Assembly (NCBI GenBank): GCA_008080615.1
Contig: VIKJ01000094.1
Span: 1-8,214 of the forward strand
Length of the DNA stretch: 8,214 nucleotides
Direction: 5' to 3'
DNA from: Chitinophagaceae bacterium
GTDB taxonomy: Bacteria; Bacteroidota; Bacteroidia; Chitinophagales; Chitinophagaceae
The position numbers were made by a program, and so were the translations under genes. The number at the start of each line of letters is the position of its first letter. Position 1 is the first letter of the stretch. Under the pieces are notes generated by a model that saw nothing but the letters and a program-made list of their open reading frames with translations, was not told the DNA's origin and did no database searches. Below, piece by piece: positions 1-5,299 of this stretch.

Positions 1-372
1 CGTAATGATGCCTTTAGCAGGGTCGGCAATCGTGATGTTGTTGTATTGATTATTATTGAATAAAAAACCGAAAAACGTTTTTTTTTGAGGGGGTAAAACA
101 ATAAAATGGTTCTGACCCCAATGTAGAATTGCTGGCTTGGGAGAATCAACCATTAGTTTATCGAAACTCAACTTTAAAGCAGTTGTTTGAAAACCAATTT
201 TTTCTGCAGCATCGCTAATACCTAATAAGTTTACACCCTCTTTGCCAATCTCCGTTAACTCCCTCAACTTCTCTAATCCGAAAATCCTACCATAATACCT
301 ACTTACCATATATAAACAGGTTGGTCCACAGTCCATCTGGTTTTGTTGGCGGGAAAAAGTGAAATTATTCAT
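1..372 (-). CDS. C39 peptidase-type ABC exporter, N-terminal part (runs off left edge)
   Basis: This is the first 124 residues of a peptidase-containing ABC transporter (PCAT), an inner-membrane exporter that removes double-glycine leaders and secretes the mature peptide. The C39 papain-like domain is clear: QNQMDCGPTCL places catalytic Cys15 with oxyanion Gln at about 12, HWGQNHFIVL gives catalytic His89, and IADPAKG gives Asp117. The His-Asp gap is rather long because of an FNNNQYN-type insert. The membrane and ATPase domains lie outside the window. ATG at 372 is chosen because it sits just before the catalytic motif, as in the family; it overlaps the stop of the upstream TlpA-like gene by 8 nt (ATGAATAA), which suggests translational coupling. 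Together with the two Gly-Gly precursors upstream, this is the natural processing and export enzyme of the cluster. Family assignment is firm; the substrate is inferred from context. Confidence 0.93.
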   Translation of the reverse strand, partial: MNNFTFSRQQNQMDCGPTCLYMVSRYYGRIFGLEKLRELTEIGKEGVNLLGISDAAEKIGFQTTALKLSFDKLMVDSPKPAILHWGQNHFIVLPPQKKTFFGFLFNNNQYNNITIADPAKGIIT

Positions 373-1045
373 GAAGTTTTAAAGCATTATCTTTTACATA
401 CTTCTCAACTTCAGAAATTGAAGGAGATATTTTTATAATTACACCGTTCTTATCTAGGAGTAATGTGAATGGAATAGAAGCAATTCCATATTTTTTTGCT
501 TGCAAAGATTCAAAGCCTCCAAGGCTTAAATAGTTTTTCCATGGTAACGCATATTTTTGAAGGGAATTCTTCCAACTGTTAAATTTCGAATCTAAAGAGA
601 TGGAAACTATATTAAATGAATCTTTAGAATGTAAAGAAAATAGTCTTTTAAGCTCGGGAAAAGTAGCAATACACGGCATACACCAAGATGCCCAAAAATC
701 AATCAATGTAATTTTACCTTCCTCCAACTTAATCTTTTCTCTTACATTTTTAGGGTTATTTAAAATTACTTTTTCAAATTTTTTACCTATGAGATCAGCT
801 TGATTAAAATCGAAAAGTAAATAATGTAAATATTTACCTTCTTCTGAGTTTTGCAATTTCGAGGAAAAAGAATAAAATATTTTTTTAGAAATTTGTTTGG
901 TAGTTTTAGTGAGATTAAAATAAGATTTTACAAAATTAAAAACATAATAGCTACTTGGGGTTTGATTAGCAATTGTAAAAATGTATTGCGCAAGTGAACT
1001 ATCTATAAAATTTATCTTTTCTGAAAAAAAAGAAGTGCCACTCAA
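365..1045 (-). CDS. TlpA-like thioredoxin domain, 3' half of an interrupted DUF4369-TlpA gene
   Basis: This open frame encodes the C-terminal half of a TlpA/ResA-like thiol-disulfide oxidoreductase. The redox site is FWASWCMPC (WCMPC at residues 121-125 of this piece) and the cis-proline loop is ASIPFTLLLD (Pro192). The first 80 residues are helical linker of the kind found between DUF4369 and thioredoxin domains. It has no signal peptide, so alone it would stay in the cytoplasm, where such a domain has no obvious role. It begins with TTG at 1045, but the frame is open back to the TAA at 1058-1060 and continues in the same frame into the ORF above, which supplies the signal peptide and DUF4369 half. 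I read the two as one 372-residue gene with one nonsense codon. Re-initiation at TTG is possible but unsupported. Its stop overlaps the exporter start by 8 nt. Confidence 0.85.
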   Translation of the reverse strand: MSGTSFFSEKINFIDSSLAQYIFTIANQTPSSYYVFNFVKSYFNLTKTTKQISKKIFYSFSSKLQNSEEGKYLHYLLFDFNQADLIGKKFEKVILNNPKNVREKIKLEEGKITLIDFWASWCMPCIATFPELKRLFSLHSKDSFNIVSISLDSKFNSWKNSLQKYALPWKNYLSLGGFESLQAKKYGIASIPFTLLLDKNGVIIKISPSISEVEKYVKDNALKLHE

Positions 1046-1057
1046 GTTCTTTAAACT

Positions 1058-1483
1058 TTAATTCGTTAATAAACTATCTTGAAATTGTTCTCTTATAAAA
1101 AAAAATGAATCAACAACTACACTATACTTTTTCTCTAGCGCATTTTGAATAGAGCTATACACTTCAGATTGGTATATTTTACTAGCATCGCCAACAATCA
1201 TAATTTTTCCTGTATCCATAATAAATGGGAAAAAAGATTTATCAGACTCAAATGATAAATTATAATATTTATAATCTTCAAAATTGCCATTGAAATTAAC
1301 TAGCCCATTTACAAAATACCCCGAATCATAAACATTTGTCTTTACTCTCGGGTCATTTGTGGCCCAAGTATCTTTTAAGAAAATTTTTTTTCCTTCAGCA
1401 TTTTTCATTTTAACTGAAATAGAATAACTATTTTGACCATTAGCAAAAAAACTAATTAGCATAAAGAATAGTGCTAGTTTCAT
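1058..1483 (-). CDS. Signal peptide plus DUF4369-like domain, 5' half of the interrupted TlpA gene
   Basis: A 141-residue product starts with a Sec signal peptide (MKLALFFMLISFFANGQ, cleavage probably near residue 17). A beta-rich region of the DUF4369 type follows: the NFNGNFEDYKYYNLSF, FPFIMDTGKIMIVGD and QNALEKKY segments match the usual pattern of a small barrel followed by a helix. In Bacteroidota this domain normally precedes a TlpA-like thioredoxin domain in a periplasmic or lipid-anchored protein of about 350-380 residues. Here a TAA ends the frame after LLTN, and the same frame then encodes the missing thioredoxin domain (365-1045). The combined length of 372 residues is right for an intact family member. 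As it stands, the product would be a redox-dead periplasmic fragment. The domain call rests on pattern recognition, not a profile search. Confidence 0.75.
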   Translation of the reverse strand: MKLALFFMLISFFANGQNSYSISVKMKNAEGKKIFLKDTWATNDPRVKTNVYDSGYFVNGLVNFNGNFEDYKYYNLSFESDKSFFPFIMDTGKIMIVGDASKIYQSEVYSSIQNALEKKYSVVVDSFFFIREQFQDSLLTN

Positions 1484-1526
1484 AAAACTGAAATATTAAA
1501 CAGAAGAAAAAATAAACGAGTTATTT

Positions 1527-2960
1527 TCATTGTTCTAAAATTTCATTTCTAAAAGCATCTTTAAAAAGAGGACTAGACATTCTATCATTTAATACTCTTG
1601 TGCCTTTAGCTGAAATAAGAATATAACGCGGTATTGTAGTTATATTGAAATATTTAGTAATTAACAACTTTAAAGGTTTTGTGACTAAGTAATGTTCCCC
1701 AATAATTTTTTTCTCAAAAACAGCATTTTTCCAATCTTTTTTCTCTTCATCTATTGAAAGAGAAACTATGTTAAAACTATTATTTTGCTCTTTACGAATT
1801 TGTTTTATTATAGGCATTTGTTTTAAACATGGGGCACACCAACTGGCCCAAAAATCTAAAACAATAATTTTATTTTTATTTTGAGTAATATCTTTTAATG
1901 ACAATAATTGTCCGTTTATATCTTCTAATTCCTTAGCCAAATAAATCATCTCATAATCAATTATTTTATTAAAAACTAGTGCTTGCTTGTTACTTATAAT
2001 TTTATTGCTGTATTTTGTACGAATGTTAAGGTTTTTACACTCTTTTGAATAATCCGAAAAAAGCGAATCATGTATTTGATTGCCTTGATCTGGATAATCA
2101 ACCAAAAGATAACTCATTATCAAATCTCTGAAAAGTCCAGAATAATTTTTTTTTGCATTAGAATACAATTCAACAATTTTATCATATGGTTTTTTTAAGT
2201 TATAATCAGTAGCTATATAAAAATTATAAACAGAATTAGCCATAACATATTCATCTGAAATTAAACCCATTAATGAATCATTAATTCTAAAACTTTTTGC
2301 AGAGTCTAAGTAATTTTCTGGTATAAATTTTTTTGGTGCAAATGCATATATTTCACAAATAGAAAGAATATAAAATGATTCTAGTTGTAATAGCGCATTT
2401 TTATAAAAAGAATCTGAAATTAGTTCCGTTTTCTTATACAAATTCAATAATTCCAATGCAGCTGACTTAGCACTATCGCACCTTTTTTTAAATACTAATG
2501 CATTTTCAATATCAATACCTTTAAATCGAATAGGATATTTCAACTTTGCAAAAATTTGATCAAAATAAATATAGTTTCCTTTGAACTTTGTTTGAACTTG
2601 CATTGTGTGAAGTGTAGGAAAGAATTTTCCTTTATTCAATTGTTCTTGTATATTCGGGATTTTAGAAAAAGAAAATTTTATACTATCATTATTCATTATA
2701 TAAATCATATGACCTTTATATCCATCCGACAAGGTATAGAATCCATCAGAAGGCAAATTCATTTTTATATATTTAGTATTTTCATTTTTCGTTATAAAAA
2801 AGGTTTTATTAGTTGAATAATTAAGATGGCTTTTCATTCCAGATTTAATAAAATATAGTTCTTCGAAGTCCGATGGTTTATCTACAATAATATAAATACT
2901 AATATCTGCCGCATATAAACTATTACAAAAAAATAGAAAACAAAGAATTATATATTTCAT
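1527..2960 (-). CDS. Periplasmic TlpA-like thiol-disulfide oxidoreductase with long N-terminal region
   Basis: The 477-residue protein has a Sec signal peptide (MKYIILCFLFFCNSLYA, cleavage probably before ADIS), a roughly 330-residue N-terminal region I cannot assign firmly, and a C-terminal thioredoxin domain. The redox motif DFWASWCAPC places WCAPC at 374-378 and the cis-proline loop TTIPRYILI has Pro444. The N-terminal region begins with beta-strands resembling a diverged DUF4369 fold and continues as long helices rich in Lys, Asn and Ile. The family reduces or rearranges disulfides in the periplasm. Between a six-cysteine precursor and a C39 exporter, the likely client is the secreted peptide, though this is inference. 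The gene is intact and strongly AT-rich. It starts about 18 nt after a large hairpin (2979-3039), which may control read-through from the peptide genes. Confidence 0.9.
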   Translation of the reverse strand: MKYIILCFLFFCNSLYAADISIYIIVDKPSDFEELYFIKSGMKSHLNYSTNKTFFITKNENTKYIKMNLPSDGFYTLSDGYKGHMIYIMNNDSIKFSFSKIPNIQEQLNKGKFFPTLHTMQVQTKFKGNYIYFDQIFAKLKYPIRFKGIDIENALVFKKRCDSAKSAALELLNLYKKTELISDSFYKNALLQLESFYILSICEIYAFAPKKFIPENYLDSAKSFRINDSLMGLISDEYVMANSVYNFYIATDYNLKKPYDKIVELYSNAKKNYSGLFRDLIMSYLLVDYPDQGNQIHDSLFSDYSKECKNLNIRTKYSNKIISNKQALVFNKIIDYEMIYLAKELEDINGQLLSLKDITQNKNKIIVLDFWASWCAPCLKQMPIIKQIRKEQNNSFNIVSLSIDEEKKDWKNAVFEKKIIGEHYLVTKPLKLLITKYFNITTIPRYILISAKGTRVLNDRMSSPLFKDAFRNEILEQ

Positions 2961-2978
2961 TTTTCAAAAAATTAAAAT

Positions 2979-3039
2979 TGCTATCTTATCAAAAGTGTAA
3001 AATTTAATAATAATAATTTTAGCTTTTAATAAGATAGCA
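2979..3039 (-). terminator. Large stem-loop between the second precursor and the 477-residue TlpA-like gene
   Basis: The arms 2979-2995 and 3023-3039 are inverted copies of 17 nt with one C-A mismatch (2990/3028). The loop contains a further perfect 7-bp pairing (2998-3004 with 3015-3021). On the minus strand the stem lies 7 nt after the precursor stop and is followed by ATTTTAATTTTTT, the layout of an intrinsic terminator or attenuator. Because the next gene starts only 18 nt further on, it probably works as a partial terminator or mRNA-end stabiliser that leaves peptide mRNA in excess over downstream genes. The structure is read by eye; strength was not calculated. Confidence 0.65.
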
Positions 3040-3046
3040 TAAAAAA

Positions 3047-3271
3047 TTAAACAATACCACCTAGTGTACAAGAAACGCAACCTGCTGTAGTTGAACAATA
3101 GCTGTTAGCTGATGCTTGACAATTAGCTTGTGTTCCTGTGCAATATCCAATTGACTCTTGATGATAGCCATTAGCTGTTGTACAAGAAACACCGTATCTT
3201 GCTCCTCCAACTATTTCCCTTTGATCTTTTCTACTTAATACTGTTCCTAAATTTTGAAATTTTTGTATCAT
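3047..3271 (-). CDS. Double-glycine-leader, six-cysteine secreted peptide precursor (copy B)
   Basis: A 74-residue precursor of a secreted, bacteriocin-like peptide. Residues 1-23 form a double-glycine leader with QNLG (6-9), VLSR (11-14) and IVGG ending at Gly23, the site where a C39 exporter peptidase would cut. The predicted 51-residue core is small-residue-rich (Gly, Ala, Ser, Thr) with cysteines at 30, 44, 51, 59, 65 and 68, and ends in CTLGGIV. Six cysteines and several thioredoxin-fold neighbours suggest three disulfides. No lanthionine, radical-SAM or cyclodehydratase gene is visible to suggest other modification. The leader shares 12 of 23 positions with the neighbouring precursor, and both cores share a GxQxxCxAxA stretch. 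The core matches no named bacteriocin that I recognise. Killing, signalling and adhesion are all possible roles. Confidence 0.88.
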   Translation of the reverse strand: MIQKFQNLGTVLSRKDQREIVGGARYGVSCTTANGYHQESIGYCTGTQANCQASANSYCSTTAGCVSCTLGGIV

Positions 3272-3284
3272 AAATAATAATTTT

Positions 3285-3365
3285 ACTATTTTATTCTAAA
3301 ATAGTGGTTAAAAAATTGTTACTGCAGCTTTAAGCATCAGCAGTTTTTTGGCTCGCTCAACCACT
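3285..3365 (-). promoter_or_regulatory. Stacked inverted repeats in the leader of precursor B
   Basis: The spacer between the two precursors holds a perfect 9-bp inverted repeat with a 3-nt loop (3285-3293 with 3297-3305). It also holds a longer nested structure: AGTGGTT at 3303-3309 with AACCACT at 3359-3365, enclosing ACTGC at 3321-3325 and GCAGT at 3340-3344. The two outer pairings share bases 3303-3305, so they cannot form fully at once. On the minus strand the inner ACTGC hairpin is followed by AACAATTTTTT, resembling a weak terminator. A further 7-bp palindrome (3382-3396) lies close behind the stop of precursor A. Function is inferred: attenuation, RNA processing or stability. Confidence 0.45.
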
Positions 3366-3409
3366 TGCTAATAAATAAGTAAAATGAACTTCATTTATTT
3401 GATTTGATC

Positions 3410-3649
3410 CTAACAAGCACCTGAGCCCGCACAATCCACAGTTAAACATTGATTACTTCCCCAACATATAGCGTCTGCTTTACATTGTGATTGATTCCCG
3501 TTAGTACCTGGAATATCAAGAGTAACAGTAGATCCATCTGTGTTTGTGAAAGTGCAAGTCCACGATTGAAGTTCGCTTATTCCACCAATCTTTTGTTTAA
3601 TCTCTAATCTAGACAATACATCGCCAAGATTTTGATACTTTTTTTTCAT
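3410..3649 (-). CDS. Double-glycine-leader, six-cysteine secreted peptide precursor (copy A)
   Basis: A 79-residue precursor with a 23-residue leader (MKKKYQNLGDVLSR, ending KIGG at 22-23) for C39-type cleavage and export. The predicted 56-residue core has cysteines at 32, 56, 62, 68, 73 and 79, the last being the C-terminal residue. Its N-terminal part (WTCTFTNTDGSTVTLDIPG) looks like a beta-hairpin; the rest is a compact cysteine-rich segment. Six cysteines again suggest three disulfides made by the thioredoxin-fold proteins encoded on both sides. It is the first peptide gene in transcription order, 115 nt downstream of the small thioredoxin gene. The leader sets its class with confidence; the activity is unknown. 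The core differs from copy B enough that the pair are relatives rather than a recent duplication, and could form a two-peptide system. Confidence 0.88.
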   Translation of the reverse strand: MKKKYQNLGDVLSRLEIKQKIGGISELQSWTCTFTNTDGSTVTLDIPGTNGNQSQCKADAICWGSNQCLTVDCAGSGAC

Positions 3650-3701
3650 TTTACATTTTTTAAAATAATAAATACCATGACATTTTTATCATGATTTACT
3701 T

Positions 3702-3728
3702 GCAATTTGTTTGGCCAAAACAAATTGC
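3702..3728. repeat. Perfect 11-bp inverted repeat upstream of precursor A
   Basis: GCAATTTGTTT (3702-3712) and AAACAAATTGC (3718-3728) are exact inverted copies around a 5-nt loop, GGCCA. It lies in the 115-nt gap between the small thioredoxin gene and the first peptide precursor. No T-run follows it on the minus strand, so it is not a standard intrinsic terminator. It could be an operator, an RNA-processing hairpin or a 5' stabiliser of the peptide mRNA. A smaller CATGA/TCATG inverted repeat (3676-3680 with 3689-3693) lies between it and the precursor start. I found no convincing Bacteroidota -7 box (TAnnTTTG) in this gap. Confidence 0.5.
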
Positions 3729-3764
3729 CTTTATCACAACTGGCCAGAATGTAATAAAGTAAGT

Positions 3765-4337
3765 TTAAAATATTTTTTGTAAGCTATTAATTGAATCTAT
3801 TTGTTTTTCTAATTTCTCTAATTCACTTGGCCTATATGCATTATAAATAATAATTTTACCTTTATTTGCTATAAAATAAGAGGGAACACCATAAATTTTA
3901 TCATTTTGATGTTTTACCAAATAATCCATATCAATAATATCATGAACAACTTTATTTGGAGGGATTATGTATAAATAAAAATGAGAACCCTCTAGTTTAT
4001 ACTTATATACTAAAGATTTCCATTTTTTTCTGTCCACATCATTTATACTTCCGTGAAAATTGTCACATATATATATGAAAGCAACATTTTTTATAGAAAG
4101 TCTTTTATTAACTTTGCTACTATAAGCAAATTCTTTAATACAAGGAATACATGTAGTAGCCCAATAATCAATATAAACAGTTTTATTAATGAATTGTGGT
4201 AACAACAATATATCATCAATTGTTTTATATTTACTTACTGAATCAACAAAATGAATATTTTTAATCTTATTAGATTTCTGACCTATTACAATATTTAAAA
4301 ATAGAACAAGTATTAAAAGAGAAAATAAATGTTTCAT
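3765..4337 (-). CDS. Small periplasmic thioredoxin-like protein with CIPC site
   Basis: A 190-residue protein with a Sec signal peptide (MKHLFSLLILVLFLNIVIGQ) followed by a single thioredoxin-fold domain. The redox motif is DYWATTCIPC (Cys63, Cys66), where the usual Trp before the first cysteine is Thr; the cis-proline loop is YGVPSYFIANKG (Pro152). The fold resembles minimal TlpA/ResA domains and lacks the DUF4369 half seen in other cluster members. It probably acts in the periplasm on disulfides. The gene starts 5 nt after the stop of the VKOR-thioredoxin gene, so the two are almost certainly co-transcribed, and it precedes the two cysteine-rich precursors. The unusual dipeptide and absent Trp may shift its redox potential, but whether it oxidises, reduces or isomerises cannot be told from sequence. 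Confidence 0.88.
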   Translation of the reverse strand: MKHLFSLLILVLFLNIVIGQKSNKIKNIHFVDSVSKYKTIDDILLLPQFINKTVYIDYWATTCIPCIKEFAYSSKVNKRLSIKNVAFIYICDNFHGSINDVDRKKWKSLVYKYKLEGSHFYLYIIPPNKVVHDIIDMDYLVKHQNDKIYGVPSYFIANKGKIIIYNAYRPSELEKLEKQIDSINSLQKIF

Positions 4338-4342
4338 GTAAA

Positions 4343-5299
4343 TTAGTTTTTAAGAAAATAATTTATATCTCTTATACGATAATTTTTGGGCAACTCGTAT
4401 CCATCTAAAAAAATAGTTGGTGTATATTGAATCTTCACTTTATCGCACCAGCTTTTCATTAAATCTATTTTTTGAGTTTGATTTTTTAATTCTTCACTGA
4501 GGGGGTACTTTTTTGCAAACTGATCATAATTCTTTTCTTTGGCTAAATACCAGTCATCTAAGGCATGTTCAGTTAACATATCGTTTCCTTTTTCAGCAAT
4601 ACCTAATAAGTGTGTTACTGGTTTTAATCCTGGATCTTTTTCATTATTGGTTGTAGTGAATATAATTTGTGCTTTTATTGTAGGGTTTTCTTTTACAATT
4701 TTCTCTAACTCAGGATGCGCTGTTGCGCAAGGCCCACAATAAGGATTACATACTTTTACAATCGTTTTGCTGGCCTTGGGATTACCGATAGTAATACCAA
4801 GGCCATCAGTGGGATATTCGAAAATTGATCGTTGTATTTCTAATAGCGAAGTGAATACTTCATCATTGTATTTTAACTGTAAGTAGTTTCTTTTTTCATA
4901 TTTAGCTATTTGATTTCTTTTTAAAATGGGTTTTAATAAAAACCAACCTGCTATTGGCATTAATAATGCAACTAGTGCTGATGACCAATGATTGATTATT
5001 ATTTGCTCTATTGCTGAATAAGAAATGGAATTATCAATAACAGTAAGAATCCCTTCCACTAATAATACCGATTGCACTCCCAAACACAATACGCACCATT
5101 GCTTAGCAATCTTCCATTGATAATAAATAGAGAAAACAATATAAGGCAATGCCAATAAAGAAAATAAGTTTAATAAGGGTAATACAGTATTGATTCCAGC
5201 AAATGCTGCAAATAATAAGGAGGAAGCAAAGTATATAAAGCCCACTTCGCTCCAAGTAAGTATACCCAATAATGAAGCAGCCTTGGTATTCCAGAGCAT
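4343..5299 (-). CDS. VKOR membrane helices plus DsbA-like thioredoxin domain, 3' part of a frameshifted fusion gene
   Basis: This frame carries most of a bacterial vitamin K epoxide reductase (VKOR) domain fused to a thioredoxin-fold domain. NTKAASLLGILTWSEVGFIYF is the conserved stretch after the VKOR loop. Several membrane helices follow, with the quinone-side redox motif QWCVLC (Cys69, Cys72). The soluble domain has NPYCGPC (Cys188, Cys191) and a cis-proline loop YTPTIFLDGYELP (Pro294). Intact fusions pass electrons from the thioredoxin domain to membrane quinone and thereby form disulfides in secreted proteins. The ATG at 5299 is probably accidental: it overlaps the ICSG codons of the upstream frame, and using it would omit the first membrane helix and the loop cysteines. 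I read this as the continuation of 5170-5919 after a small deletion. Alone, the product lacks the shuttle cysteine pair. Confidence 0.88.
   Translation of the reverse strand: MLWNTKAASLLGILTWSEVGFIYFASSLLFAAFAGINTVLPLLNLFSLLALPYIVFSIYYQWKIAKQWCVLCLGVQSVLLVEGILTVIDNSISYSAIEQIIINHWSSALVALLMPIAGWFLLKPILKRNQIAKYEKRNYLQLKYNDEVFTSLLEIQRSIFEYPTDGLGITIGNPKASKTIVKVCNPYCGPCATAHPELEKIVKENPTIKAQIIFTTTNNEKDPGLKPVTHLLGIAEKGNDMLTEHALDDWYLAKEKNYDQFAKKYPLSEELKNQTQKIDLMKSWCDKVKIQYTPTIFLDGYELPKNYRIRDINYFLKN

Noticed and set aside
1043..1045. TTG at 1045 as a genuine start of a separate thioredoxin gene
   Set aside because: No signal peptide follows, and the same frame continues upstream through one stop codon into the missing DUF4369 half. 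An interrupted gene explains it better.
2556..2816. Plus-strand 86-codon ORF inside the 477-residue gene
   Set aside because: It lies antisense to a clear protein gene, has no recognisable domain and is explained by AT-rich sequence. The same applies to plus-strand frames at 600-803, 4539-4742, 5190-5423 and 7521-8093, and to minus-strand frames at 6313-6815.
3321..3349. Plus-strand intrinsic terminator (ACTGC/GCAGT stem followed by six T)
   Set aside because: It looks good on the plus strand, but no plus-strand gene ends there. It is treated as part of the minus-strand spacer structure.
3047..3649. Precursors as lanthipeptides or radical-SAM sactipeptides
   Set aside because: Cys, Ser and Thr are plentiful, but no LanM, LanB/C, radical-SAM or cyclodehydratase gene is in the window. 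Thioredoxin-fold partners point to disulfides. Enzymes encoded beyond the left edge cannot be ruled out.
5297..5299. ATG at 5299 as the real start of a stand-alone VKOR protein
   Set aside because: It overlaps the ICSG codons of the other frame, and the product would lack the first membrane helix and both loop cysteines. A deletion with frameshift is simpler.
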